Origin: SZUA-217 sp964194555
GTDB lineage: Bacteria; Actinomycetota; Acidimicrobiia; Spongiisociales; ZC4RG35
Length of the DNA stretch: 48,328 bases
NCBI GenBank assembly: GCA_964194555.1
Contig: CAXMMT010000038.1
Location: 1 to 48,328, forward strand
Direction: 5' to 3'
Shown: piece after piece, positions 25,778 through 34,191 of the stretch
Position numbering within the stretch: position 1 is the first letter of the stretch
Layout: every line of letters begins with the position of its first letter
Position numbers and translations under genes: made by a program
The notes under the pieces: generated by a model
The model's database searches: none
Seen by the model: only the letters and a program-made list of their open reading frames with translations
Told to the model about the DNA's origin: nothing

Positions 25778-26746
25778 TCAAGGCATGATCAGCACCTTGC
25801 CGGTCGTCTGGCGGCCCTCCAGGGCACGATGAGCATCGGATGCCTGCTCGAGTGGGTACTCAGCCCCGACCCGCACGTTGAGTTGCCCTCCAGCGATCCA
25901 CTCGAACAGAGCGTTGGCCCGCCCCAGCAACTCGTCTCTCGTTTGCAGGTAGTGCGCCATCGTGGGACGGGTCAGGAACAGTGAGCCCTTTTTCGCCAAT
26001 GTCAGCGGCGACACCTCAGGTACGGGCCCCGATGCGTTGCCGAATGTGACCATCATCCCCCTGGGACGGAGGAGATCGAGACTGTCTTCGAAAGTGGCTG
26101 CTCCGACACCGTCGTAGATGACGTCGAGCGGGTGAGACCCGAATGCATCTTCTATCGCATCCTTGAAGTTCTCCCGGGTGTACACCACGACATGGTCTGC
26201 GCCGGCATCCCTGCTGAGCCGGGCCTTCTCATCGGTCCCGACGGTGGTGATCACTCGAGCGCCATACAACTTGGCGATCTGGGTGAGGAGCAGCCCGACA
26301 CCACCTGCACCGGCGTGGATCAGACAACGATCACCGCTCGCGAGCGAGAAGGTGTCGGTGGCCAGATAATGGGCAGTGACTCCCTGGAGCAGCATCGCTG
26401 CCGTCGTGGCTTCCTCGACGTCGTCCGGGATGGGAATGGCTGCGTCTGCGGGCACCGCGTGTCTCTCGGCATAGCTGCCTATCACGCTGGTCCAACCGAC
26501 GCGATCACCTATGGAGAAATCCCCAACCGATTCGCCGACCTCGATTACCACCCCAGCTCCTTCGAGGCCGGGCGTGAAGGGCAAGTCCATGGGGTAGAGG
26601 CCACCCCTGTGATATGTGTCGATGAAGTTGAGCCCGGCTGCGGAAACCTGGACAATCAGCTCTCCCAGTGCGGGAGTCGGGTTCGGAACATCGGCGAGGA
26701 GCAGCTTGTCGGGGCCTCCACCTTCAGCTACAACGATTGCCTTCAC
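25778..26746 (-). CDS. NADPH:quinone oxidoreductase-type zinc-independent MDR protein
   Basis: The 322-residue medium-chain reductase has 'AAGLNFIDTYHRGGLYPMD' near the N-terminus, a Rossmann nucleotide loop 'HAGAGGVGLLLTQIAKLYGA' and 'DVIYDGVGAATFEDSL'. No zinc-binding Cys set is present, which is typical of the QOR (quinone or crotonyl reductase) subfamily. The start GTG overlaps the stop of the upstream gene (GTGA, 26743-26746), so translation is coupled. Confidence 0.92.
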   Translation of the reverse strand: MKAIVVAEGGGPDKLLLADVPNPTPALGELIVQVSAAGLNFIDTYHRGGLYPMDLPFTPGLEGAGVVIEVGESVGDFSIGDRVGWTSVIGSYAERHAVPADAAIPIPDDVEEATTAAMLLQGVTAHYLATDTFSLASGDRCLIHAGAGGVGLLLTQIAKLYGARVITTVGTDEKARLSRDAGADHVVVYTRENFKDAIEDAFGSHPLDVIYDGVGAATFEDSLDLLRPRGMMVTFGNASGPVPEVSPLTLAKKGSLFLTRPTMAHYLQTRDELLGRANALFEWIAGGQLNVRVGAEYPLEQASDAHRALEGRQTTGKVLIMP

Positions 26747-27162
26747 GGACGCTCCACCTTCCATCCTCTGGCCCGCATCTCGTCTTCGAGGACCCCATCT
26801 GACAGATGGGACAAGTCGAAGGGGTCACGTTCCTTTCCCAGACATCGCTCGATCGAGTCGCGCAAGGTTCTGGCCCACGCCTTTCCCTTGGCCTCCGCCT
26901 CTTGGGACAGCGTGGAGTCGGAGTTGACGGTGTAGACACGGGCGAGAATTTGAGGGTTCGCCCGAGCCCCCTTCTCCCCGTAGACCAGCAGGACCGATCC
27001 GATCGGGACGTCCTGGATGCCTCCCACACTCACGAAGGCACCGTCGTAGGCCCACCCGGAAGACTTGTTGGTGTCGACCGAGTCAACGACTTTCGCCCAG
27101 TTCTTGTGACGCTCGTCGCCGAGCAGAGGGACGTCAATGGCAACAAATGGTGCTTCGTCCAT
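26743..27162 (-). CDS. Uncharacterised small protein
   Basis: The 139-residue protein begins 'MDEAPFVAIDVPLLGDERH' and has a central 'GSVLLVYGEKGARANPQILARVY' stretch; the C-terminus is charged and helical. No membrane helix, signal peptide or known motif is seen. It is co-transcribed with the quinone oxidoreductase gene, with a 4-base overlap. Confidence 0.75.
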   Translation of the reverse strand: MDEAPFVAIDVPLLGDERHKNWAKVVDSVDTNKSSGWAYDGAFVSVGGIQDVPIGSVLLVYGEKGARANPQILARVYTVNSDSTLSQEAEAKGKAWARTLRDSIERCLGKERDPFDLSHLSDGVLEDEMRARGWKVERP

Positions 27163-27234
27163 GAGCGGAGGGTAGGCAATTCCTCCAAGGACAGTCTCCG
27201 TAGCCTGTGGCCCAAATAGCTACGCTCTACCCAT

Positions 27235-28230
27235 ATGGCCATGCTTCGACTATTCGCAAGCCTTCGTGAGATCGCCGGGACAGCCCGGGTGGACATCACC
27301 GCTACGACTGTTGGCGGTGTCATCGACATGGCCAACGAGAGGTTCGGACCAGATTTCGAAAGAGGTGTCGAGACGTCTCGGGTATGGGTCAACGGTGAGG
27401 AGGCAGCTTTGGAAGACTCCGTGGGGGAGTCCGACGAAGTAGTCCTGCTGCCTCCCGTCTCAGGGGGCAGCCAACCGGCGACACTCGCAGCAGTCGACCT
27501 GCTTGGATTTTTGCCCGTTGTCGTTTTGTTGGTGGCAGTTGTCGCCAACACCCAGAGCCAGGAGATCTGGGCCGCGGCGCTGGTGGCAATCGCCGCCGCG
27601 TGGGCGCTCGACCTGTTGGCAGCGTTCGTTGCGAGAGGGCGCCTGCTGGCCCCTCTTGCCATTACGACCACCGCGGCTGCGGGCGCTCTCTCGGCTCACA
27701 TCGTTGGCGGTGCCGGGTATGGCCTTACGATTGCCCTTGCCGTCGCGATCGTGCTCGGATGGGCGGTGGTGTTCGCCGACTATCGCAGCGTTGACGTCTA
27801 CTCCCCAACCCTGCTCGCCGGCCTGCTCGCAGGTCTGGCGACTGCGTCAATGGTCCTGTCCCGATCGAGCTTCTCGCCCGACGACCGTGCAGTGGATGTT
27901 TTTCTCTTTGCAGTCATTGTCGGTGTGCTGCTTGGTGCGCTGGTGGCCCGGATGCCGGCTATCCCATTTCTAGATCAGTTCTCCACAACCGCCATCACGG
28001 CAGTCCTGGCGGCGGTCGCCGCCGCGGCCTTCTGGAATCTCGATGTCGTTGGTTATCTCCTGGTGGGTCTCGGCATTGCCGTGGCATTGGTCGCCGGCCA
28101 TGGTTTGTCTTCGATGCTGCGGACGGGACGGGTGACGCTCACCGAGCGCTCTCCGGGGTTGCTGGCGTCTCTCGACGGGGTGATTCTCGCTGCCGCCATC
28201 TACTATCCGCTCATCCGGGTGATTCTCTAG
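27235..28230 (+). CDS. MoaD/ThiS-like domain fused to a polytopic membrane protein
   Basis: The 331-residue protein starts with a ubiquitin-like MoaD domain (~1-80): 'LRLFASLREIAGTARVDI', 'VWVNGEEAALEDSV' and 'DEVVLLPPVSGG'. In MoaD and ThiS the Gly-Gly is the very end and becomes a thiocarboxylate; here it continues straight into about eight to nine membrane helices (~85-330). The membrane part ends 'SLDGVILAAAIYYPLIRVIL', which vaguely recalls CdsA-type cytidylyltransferase C-termini. Without cleavage the GG cannot be activated. A molybdoenzyme operon lies nearby but not in the same transcript. Confidence 0.82.
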   Translation: MAMLRLFASLREIAGTARVDITATTVGGVIDMANERFGPDFERGVETSRVWVNGEEAALEDSVGESDEVVLLPPVSGGSQPATLAAVDLLGFLPVVVLLVAVVANTQSQEIWAAALVAIAAAWALDLLAAFVARGRLLAPLAITTTAAAGALSAHIVGGAGYGLTIALAVAIVLGWAVVFADYRSVDVYSPTLLAGLLAGLATASMVLSRSSFSPDDRAVDVFLFAVIVGVLLGALVARMPAIPFLDQFSTTAITAVLAAVAAAAFWNLDVVGYLLVGLGIAVALVAGHGLSSMLRTGRVTLTERSPGLLASLDGVILAAAIYYPLIRVIL

Positions 28231-28344
28231 ATCGCTCGCCCGATCTCCTCTCATTACGAGCCATACTGCGGTAGTGATGGGCTGAGCGATGTCAACTGGC
28301 TCGAACTACTGCAAACCTCAGCCCCTGGTTAGCATTTGGCCCCA

Positions 28345-29436
28345 ATGGCTGCTCTGAAGGCGCGGTATCGCGCTCTTCTTCTCATCACACTGGTCGCGTT
28401 GGTGGCTTCTCTATTTCCCTTGCCCACCTTTGCTGTCACCAAGTCACAGGTCGATGCGGCCTGTGAGGACTCGCGTGAGCAGTTGGCCGAGTACAGAGAA
28501 GCTCGTGCCGACTTCGATGATGCCTCAGTCAAATATGAAGGTGTCCGTGTTGAAGTCGACGTTCTCGAGGCCAAGCAGGGTCGGATTCAGGGATCGGTCG
28601 ACAACCGTTCCGAGGAGCTTCTCTCCATCCAGGACAGAATCGAAGAGCAAGCCGTTCAGCTCTACATGTTGGGGGGCTTCTCCAACCCCGGCATCATCCT
28701 CAACGCATCCTCTGTCGACCAGTTTCTGACAACCTCAGAGTTTCTCAGCGCGGCCACCGTTGGTGGACAGGAGTCGATCGCCGACCTGATCGCCTCCAGG
28801 GGCGAGCTTGGCCGTTTCCAGGTGGAGCTCGATGAGAACCACGATGCCCTCGAGATCGCCGAAGCGCAGGCGCTCGAGTTCAGGGGCATTCAGGAAGAGG
28901 CAATGGGGCGTGAGCAGGCTTCCTACGCGAAGCTGAGCGGACGATGCAAGGAGCTTCAGAAGCAGTACGAGATCGAGCAGGCGGCAGCCCGTCAAGCGGC
29001 CCGCCAGCGTGCTTCCGGTTCGGTTCAGGTCGGGTCGTTCATCTGCCCCTTCACCCCCGGTCGGACATCTTTCGGCGACACCTGGGGTGCTCGACGCTCG
29101 GGAGGGAGGAGCCATAAGGGAACCGATCTCTTCGCGGCGTGGAATGAGCCGACATATGCGGTTGCGGGAGGAACCGTCTGGGTTGGGAACCGGGGTCTGG
29201 GCGGGAAGACCGTCTGGTTGACAGCCAGCAACGGTGTTGCTTACTACTACGCCCACCTGGCCGGTTGGAACGTCTCCAGTGGTCAGCGTGTGAGTCAGGG
29301 ACAGGTAGTCGGCTTCAATGGAGATAGCGGCAACGCGAGGGGAGGCAGCCCTCACCTCCATTTCGAGATTCATCCCGGCGGAAGGGGCGGAGCAGCGGTG
29401 AATCCCTATCCCACCCTGGCCGCCGCCTGCAAGTAA
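28345..29436 (+). CDS. M23-family (LytM-type) murein endopeptidase with coiled-coil domain
   Basis: The ~363-residue secreted protein has a signal peptide (~1-27, 'LLLITLVALVASLFPLPTFA'), a long coiled coil (~40-210) and a LytM/M23 domain (~225-360). The zinc motifs are 'HKGTDLF' (HxxxD, near 257) and 'HLHFEIH' (HxH, near 336). 'GNARGGSP' matches the loop before the last His pair. All catalytic residues are present, so it should be an active peptidoglycan endopeptidase or a septal activator. ATG 28345 is preferred over TTG 28336. The rsiG homologue follows after 9 bases. Confidence 0.9.
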   Translation: MAALKARYRALLLITLVALVASLFPLPTFAVTKSQVDAACEDSREQLAEYREARADFDDASVKYEGVRVEVDVLEAKQGRIQGSVDNRSEELLSIQDRIEEQAVQLYMLGGFSNPGIILNASSVDQFLTTSEFLSAATVGGQESIADLIASRGELGRFQVELDENHDALEIAEAQALEFRGIQEEAMGREQASYAKLSGRCKELQKQYEIEQAAARQAARQRASGSVQVGSFICPFTPGRTSFGDTWGARRSGGRSHKGTDLFAAWNEPTYAVAGGTVWVGNRGLGGKTVWLTASNGVAYYYAHLAGWNVSSGQRVSQGQVVGFNGDSGNARGGSPHLHFEIHPGGRGGAAVNPYPTLAAACK

Positions 29437-29445
29437 CCTGAAGGC

Positions 29446-29976
29446 GTGACCGACAAGCGCCGCCGCATCGATATCGTCCTCGAGCCTGAGTATCTGGACA
29501 ACCTGTCAGGGCTCGAGCTGGTCGAACTCAGACAGCGACGCCACACCGCCGAGGACGTCGAGTCTCAGATTTCCTATTACCGGCGTCTGCTCCATGGACG
29601 CATGGACTTGTTGAATTTCGAATTGCGTCGTCGTGGTGGCGAGGAAGAACGTACCCTGCTCGAGGCTCTGCCCGAGATCCTTGCCGGCGGAATGGTCTTT
29701 GGCGAGGAGCCCAACCTGAGACACATCGAGACGATGCCGCCGATCCCGTCGAAAACCGGGCGGCGACTGATCGACAAGATCATGGACGACAGCGTTCTCA
29801 CACAGCTCTCGGATCTGTCGGACGATGATGTTGTTGAAGCTCTCGATCAGATTCAGGAGGTTGAGACCGAGATGTCCAACCAGCGCAAGCAATTGCACGC
29901 TGTAATCGACTCTCTGCAAAGCGAGATCGTCACGCGCTACAGGAGCGAACAGGGCGAGGCGACGGTCCCGGGCTGA
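29446..29976 (+). CDS. rsiG: RsiG-like anti-sigma factor with two c-di-GMP-binding signatures
   Basis: The 176-residue helical protein has two copies of the signature E-x3-S-x2-R-x3-Q-x3-D known from Streptomyces RsiG, both with His in place of Gln: Glu39-Ser43-Arg46-His50-Asp54 and Glu140-Ser144-Arg147-His151-Asp155. In Streptomyces, RsiG binds c-di-GMP in an antiparallel coiled coil and sequesters the sigma factor WhiG. 'ELRQRRHTAED' and 'YYRRLLHGRMDLL' also match the family. GTG 29446 is the start. No WhiG/FliA sigma gene is in the window. Confidence 0.85.
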   Translation: MTDKRRRIDIVLEPEYLDNLSGLELVELRQRRHTAEDVESQISYYRRLLHGRMDLLNFELRRRGGEEERTLLEALPEILAGGMVFGEEPNLRHIETMPPIPSKTGRRLIDKIMDDSVLTQLSDLSDDDVVEALDQIQEVETEMSNQRKQLHAVIDSLQSEIVTRYRSEQGEATVPG

Positions 29977-29979
29977 ATC

Positions 29980-30927
29980 GTGCTCGCTGCCCGGGTCAGA
30001 TCAGGTCTTGTCGAATCGACTCACCATGGCGTCGTTTCAATTTCCCGCCCTGACGGCTCGCTGGTCGCCTGGTCCGGCGACATCGATCGACCCTTCTTCC
30101 TGCGCTCGTCGGCAAAGCCGTTTCAGGCATACGTCTCGCAGACTTCAGGGGCTGGTCTGGAGCCCGTCCAGCTTGCAATGGCCGCAGCCTCACATCGTGG
30201 CTTGCCGGTTCATGTGGCTCTGGTCGAGTCGATTCTGACGGACGCACATCTCAGTGTCTCAGACTTGCAGACACCTGAAGATTGGCCACTGTCGCACGAG
30301 GCAGGCTTTTCTTTGGCTCGCAACGGAGAAAAGTCACCTCGCCGAATCTGGCACAACTGCTCGGGAAAACATGCCGGGTTTCTCCGTGCCTGCGTTGCCC
30401 AGGGATGGCCGGTCGACACCTATCTCTCACCCTCTCATCCGCTGCAGAAGCTGATAGTTGGGCTTGTCTCCGAGCTTGGAGATCACTCGGTCGAACCGGT
30501 CGGGGTCGATGGCTGTGGCGCTCCGGTCCTGAGAACGACCGCCCGCGCCATGTCGCTCCTGTTCGCACGTCTTGGGGCGGAGGATGCCTTTGATGAGGTC
30601 CGGGCCGCGATGCATCGCTATCCGGCTCTCATTGCGAGCAACGGAAGCGGCGACACGTCGATCACGGTGGCGATCGACGCGGTGGCCAAAGGAGGGGCTC
30701 GAGGTTGCATCGGGGTGGCTGTTGGCGACAGGCTGGGAGTGGCAGTCAAGAGTTGGGATGGACTGATGGACATTGCCGTTGTGGGCGCCGTCGCGGCTCT
30801 CGATGCGTTGGGTGAGCTGTCAAAACCGGCAGCCATGTATCTCGAACAGGTGGGTCGCCCCGATGTTATTGGAGGGGAGAGAGTCGTGGGATCGACTCGG
30901 TCCCGACTGGAGCTGGAATTCGCGTGA
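29980..30927 (+). CDS. L-asparaginase II (AnsA/class 3-type)
   Basis: The 315-residue protein resembles the R. etli AnsA-type asparaginases (pfam Asparaginase_II). Hallmarks are the 'RSSAKPFQA' nucleophile block (Ser-x-x-Lys), 'NCSGKHAGFL' and 'GVDGCGAP'. It hydrolyses asparagine to aspartate and ammonia in the cytosol. GTG 29980 follows the rsiG stop by 3 bases, so it is likely in the same operon with the M23 gene. Confidence 0.9.
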   Translation: MLAARVRSGLVESTHHGVVSISRPDGSLVAWSGDIDRPFFLRSSAKPFQAYVSQTSGAGLEPVQLAMAAASHRGLPVHVALVESILTDAHLSVSDLQTPEDWPLSHEAGFSLARNGEKSPRRIWHNCSGKHAGFLRACVAQGWPVDTYLSPSHPLQKLIVGLVSELGDHSVEPVGVDGCGAPVLRTTARAMSLLFARLGAEDAFDEVRAAMHRYPALIASNGSGDTSITVAIDAVAKGGARGCIGVAVGDRLGVAVKSWDGLMDIAVVGAVAALDALGELSKPAAMYLEQVGRPDVIGGERVVGSTRSRLELEFA

Positions 30928-31283
30928 GACGGAGGAGGTCGCCTTTCGAGCGGTGATCAGAGCACGTGCGATAAGACGCGAAACTTCGGGTTAGAAACTT
31001 GTGAACACACCCATGTGGGTAAACCCTGTGGATAACCCCAATTCCTGTTGGTAACCCTGGGATTCGCTCTAGATCACTGACACGAGCCGATGGTTCACGT
31101 TGGTTGACGTTGGATTGAGTTGGCGACGAGGTCGTTGAATAGGAGCTGGATTTGTCGTAGATTCTGCATCGCAAACGCCCTAGAGGCAATCCGGAGAAGC
31201 GTCCGTTCGGGGAAGTGCGGAGGAGGCTCCGGGAGGTCACTGGGGCGTTTTGCTGTCTCTGGATCTGGCTACACCTCAGCCAC
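30928..31283. other. Non-coding interval between convergent genes
   Basis: No gene found. At 31020-31066 are loosely repeated GGGTAAACCC, GTGGATAACCCC and TTGGTAACCCTGGG units, and 31171-31253 folds into a nested hairpin (separate entry). A consensus TGTGGATAA at 31028-31036 is a single DnaA-box match, not enough for an origin. Confidence 0.6.
31171..31253. other. Nested inverted repeat; candidate structured RNA or terminator
   Basis: GCAAACGCCC (31171-31180) pairs with GGGCGTTTTGC (31243-31253) with one bulge. Inside this, CCGGAG (31191-31196) pairs with CTCCGG (31227-31232), and 31202-31211 can form a short hairpin. It lies 31 bases beyond the CAP gene stop on the minus strand and about 240 bases beyond the asparaginase stop on the plus strand, so it may end one or both transcripts. 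I do not recognise a known RNA family. Confidence 0.4.
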
Positions 31284-32009
31284 TCAGTCGTGACACATCC
31301 ACCAGAAACGCGTTGCCACCAGGCAGGACTCGCCGGGAGTCACCGGCTTGTCGGGACCAACTATGAGTGTCGTGGTAGTGGTGGGTGGAATCGTGGTGGT
31401 AGTGGAAGTGGCGGCAGCGGCCTTGGCAGTGGTGGTAGCCGGCGACTTCGCCGTGGTCGTGGTGGTCGAGTTGTTCGCCGTGGTGGTGGTGGCCTTGGCA
31501 GTGGTGGTGGTCGCGGCCGGTGCGGTTGTCGTCGTTGTTGACTCGCCACCCTTTTTCATGAAGACCACGGTCACATAGAGAACACCTTCGAGTGTGCCCG
31601 TGCCGACCCCCGCGTAGTTGTAGTCACCGAGGATATTGGCCTTGTGACCGGGGGAGTTCATGAAGGCCGTGTGAAGCGAATCAACTGTTCCCCCGCGGCC
31701 GACATTCTCACCGAGCTTCGACCAACCGCTACCTCCTGCCGCTTTCAACTCGGCACTGGTCGAGTGGTAGATGTTGCCGGCATCCATCATGTCCTGGGTG
31801 TGGACACGGGCGTGACTACGTAGACCGCCGTCGACGCTCAGAGGAGCGAGACCATTGGCAGAACGGGAGGCGTTGATCTTCGCGAGAAAGCCGGCCTCAG
31901 ACGCCGAATCGGCGCCCGCCGACAGGCCGAGACTGACCGTTGCCAACGAGGCAAGCAGCACAATCGTTAGCCATTTCTGTTTCCCCAGCATGGTGGGGTT
32001 ATCGACCAC
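31284..32009 (-). CDS. Secreted CAP-domain (SCP/PR1-like, YkwD-type) protein with Thr-rich tail
   Basis: The 241-residue protein has a signal peptide (~8-35, 'WLTIVLLASLATVSLGLSAGA') and a CAP domain (~38-155) with 'INASRSANGLAPLSVDGGLR', 'MDAGNIYHSTS', 'GENVGRG' and 'AFMNSPGHKANILG'. A low-complexity Thr/Ala/Pro linker (~156-215) and a short Cys-containing end follow. The linker explains the dense repeated GGTGGT triplets at 31370-31550. CAP proteins act outside the cell; the bacterial role is poorly known. ATG 31991 is an alternative start. Confidence 0.88.
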   Translation of the reverse strand: MVDNPTMLGKQKWLTIVLLASLATVSLGLSAGADSASEAGFLAKINASRSANGLAPLSVDGGLRSHARVHTQDMMDAGNIYHSTSAELKAAGGSGWSKLGENVGRGGTVDSLHTAFMNSPGHKANILGDYNYAGVGTGTLEGVLYVTVVFMKKGGESTTTTTAPAATTTTAKATTTTANNSTTTTTAKSPATTTAKAAAATSTTTTIPPTTTTTLIVGPDKPVTPGESCLVATRFWWMCHD

Positions 32010-32134
32010 GAAGGGTGGTTGCTTAAGCGACGGACCTGGTTCTCACCATTCATTGACAGGTGCCCGATGACGGCTATCCCATGCCCCGTGTGCACACCCC
32101 GCGCTCCCGGCCCACCCTGTTCACATGCTTGACT

Positions 32135-33016
32135 TCAAATGCCGAACATGACCTCACGAAGGTTGACCATCTTCGATGCGTAGTCTTTGGTGTCTAGCCG
32201 CATGGAACCAAGTCGGAGTCCGGTCATGCCTTCACCGGCATTGGTCATGACCCGCAGCGTGTCGTCGTCATGGTGGAGGACACCAAGGCCCAGGCAACCG
32301 CCGCCCGAGTCCTGAACACCAACGAGCACATCATCGAGCCTTCCAAGGTTCAGTCCCACCGGCAGGGTCGGGGCGAATACCGTGGGGCGCACTTTCCATC
32401 TATCCAGAGGGGGTTGCAGTGCCGCCGCGAAGCCATCTGCGCGTTTCCGAGCTCGCTCATCCGGTGTCATCGGATGGAGATCCGGGTCGATGGGAGCGGT
32501 GATCACTTCTGTTCCGAGAAAACGTCGCAGCATTCCGACAACTGGTTCCATTTCCTCGCCACGCTGAAGAGCGACGATCTTCTCGGGTCGGCAAAGTTCC
32601 GACTTGTGGTATTTGAGAGTCTCGCCGGATACCCCTGAAGCGACCGCCGTTGTGTCGATGATCACGACGTCTCCGGCCCGCCTCGCCCTTTCGACCATTA
32701 CAGCCGTTGCGACTACGTGCTGAAGCACCAGCCGCGATGGCGTAACGGTGCCAACGAAGTGGAGTCCGTCGTGTTGGTCGAGGTGTTCGAGGTCGTCCAA
32801 CGATTTGAACACCTTCATCCCCACGCACGCCGGTGGGCCGATTGTCGAGTTCCCGACGTCGGCGTCGACGAGGACAGGGGTGCGTCCGGCGGCGAGCGCA
32901 TGACGAACCGCTTGGAGAGCAAGGGTCGTCTTTCCGGTATCGAGCCCCCCGATGAGCATCGACACGTTGGTTGATGCGACGTCCCGCGCCAGATCGTCGT
33001 AGGAGTACTCGGTCAT
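32135..33016 (-). CDS. Clp1/polynucleotide-kinase-like P-loop protein
   Basis: The 293-residue protein has Walker A 'GGLDTGKTT' (residues 23-31), then 'PVLVDADVGNSTIGPPACVG', which matches the Clp1/Grc3-type kinase motif D-x-D-x-G-x-x-x-[IF]-x-PP. Clp1 and Grc3 phosphorylate RNA 5'-OH ends; related bacterial and archaeal P-loop proteins are poorly characterised. There is no extra domain beyond the P-loop and C-terminal beta part. It is divergent from the SAM adenosyltransferase gene with a short promoter region. Confidence 0.8.
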   Translation of the reverse strand: MTEYSYDDLARDVASTNVSMLIGGLDTGKTTLALQAVRHALAAGRTPVLVDADVGNSTIGPPACVGMKVFKSLDDLEHLDQHDGLHFVGTVTPSRLVLQHVVATAVMVERARRAGDVVIIDTTAVASGVSGETLKYHKSELCRPEKIVALQRGEEMEPVVGMLRRFLGTEVITAPIDPDLHPMTPDERARKRADGFAAALQPPLDRWKVRPTVFAPTLPVGLNLGRLDDVLVGVQDSGGGCLGLGVLHHDDDTLRVMTNAGEGMTGLRLGSMRLDTKDYASKMVNLREVMFGI

Positions 33017-33082
33017 TCGGTCAATATAGGGTCGGTGCGCGAGTTGGGATTTGACGGTGTCCGTCGTCTAGCGTCGCCGACG

Positions 33083-33907
33083 ATGTCTCTTCCGATCAGC
33101 TTCCTCTCCGACTTTGGCCATAAGGACGAGTTCGTCGGTGTCATTCACGGTGTGTTGGCAAAGCTTGCCCCCGAGTCGTCGGTCATCAATATTGCACACG
33201 AGATCCCCAGAGGAAATGTCAGGGCCGGGGCCCTTGCTCTGACCCGCGCCATCCAGTATCTGCCCGGGGGTGTCTGCCTAGCGGTCGTCGATCCCGGTGT
33301 CGGCTCCGTTCGCAAAGCCATAGCTGCCGAGACACCATGGGGTTTCTTCGTGGGGCCTGACAACGGGCTTCTGTCGCCCGCTGTGGCAATTGTCGGGGGT
33401 GCCTCCCAAATCGTGTCGATCGAGAACCCGGAGTCGATGATCCCCTCACCTGGAGAGACCTTTCACGGGCGAGATGTGTTCGCACCGGCCGCGGCACTCC
33501 TGGCTGCGGAGGACACCGCACTTGGGGATCTTGGGCCGACGCTCGCCGACGACGAAGTCACACCGATGCTTCTTCCCCTCGCCGAAGTCGCCAAGTCCAC
33601 GGTCACCGGCGAGGCATGGTGGGTGGACGGTTACGGCAATGTCCAGATCAATGTCTCTCCCGAGGATCTCGATGCTGCCGGAGTCAGACCGGGTGAAACC
33701 GTCACTGTGAAGATCGGGTCGACCCTGCACTCCGTCAAATGGGTGACGTCCTACTCTGACGTTCCGGACGGCGAGCCACTGCTCCACGTTGATTCTTCGG
33801 GACTGCTCGCACTGGCCGTGCGCGGTGGTCGCGCGGACGACGCCCTCAGCCTCGCCGAAGGGGTGTCGGTCATCCTGGCGGGGAGAAAAGCACCCAAAGC
33901 TGGATGA
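33083..33907 (+). CDS. SAM hydroxide adenosyltransferase (DUF62)
   Basis: The 274-residue protein matches the DUF62 family: 'SFLSDFGHKDEFVGVIHGV', 'VVDPGVGSVRKAI', 'FFVGPDNGLLSP' and 'FHGRDVFAPAAA'. Members hydrolyse S-adenosylmethionine to adenosine and methionine; relatives are fluorinases and chlorinases. ATG 33083 places 'SLPISFLSDFG' at the N-terminus; an upstream frame from 33035 has no family content. It is divergent from the Clp1-like gene. Confidence 0.9.
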   Translation: MSLPISFLSDFGHKDEFVGVIHGVLAKLAPESSVINIAHEIPRGNVRAGALALTRAIQYLPGGVCLAVVDPGVGSVRKAIAAETPWGFFVGPDNGLLSPAVAIVGGASQIVSIENPESMIPSPGETFHGRDVFAPAAALLAAEDTALGDLGPTLADDEVTPMLLPLAEVAKSTVTGEAWWVDGYGNVQINVSPEDLDAAGVRPGETVTVKIGSTLHSVKWVTSYSDVPDGEPLLHVDSSGLLALAVRGGRADDALSLAEGVSVILAGRKAPKAG

Positions 33908-34022
33908 CTCCTGCCACGGCGATGATGGCGAGAAGAATCAGGATGATGATGGCGGTACCCGGTCTCACTTGCGGCAGATCGTATGCCGGCCCCGTCGGAA
34001 CCCCTGGGAGCCCGCTGAACAA
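33870..34022 (-). CDS. Candidate 50-residue single-helix membrane protein
   Basis: A minus-strand frame from TTG (34020-34022) to TGA (33870-33872) encodes 50 residues. The N-terminal ~20 are Gly/Pro-rich ('FSGLPGVPTGPAYDLPQV'), then comes one membrane helix 'TAIIILILLAIIAVAGVIQL' and a short end. It overlaps the 3' end of the SAM adenosyltransferase gene by 38 bases. Evidence is the clean amphipathic-to-hydrophobic layout; the start codon and ribosome site are weak. Confidence 0.4.
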   Translation of the reverse strand: MFSGLPGVPTGPAYDLPQVRPGTAIIILILLAIIAVAGVIQLWVLFSPPG

Positions 34023-34191
34023 TGCATGTCACCCATCTCGAACGTCCAGCCCTCACCACTCGCTGTGTCCTCGACTTCACCATTCCGGCACAAGGAGTGG
34101 CGAAACCTCGTCCTTGCGACTGGCGTGTCTGGCCGCCGATCTGAGCAACGGCATTAATCAGCAGACTCCTAGCGGTCTGTCGCACAAACAT

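Noticed and set aside
30251..30568. Long antisense ORFs under the asparaginase gene
   Set aside because: Basic, low-complexity translations typical of shadows of a high-GC gene.
31028..31036. Consensus DnaA box TGTGGATAA
   Set aside because: Only one perfect match with no AT-rich region, dnaA, dnaN or clustered boxes. One such 9-mer by chance is expected in a window this size.
31348..31578. Dense GGTGGT-type triplet repeat and a plus-strand ORF rich in Val
   Set aside because: It is the antisense of the Thr-rich linker of the CAP-domain protein and needs no separate gene or satellite.
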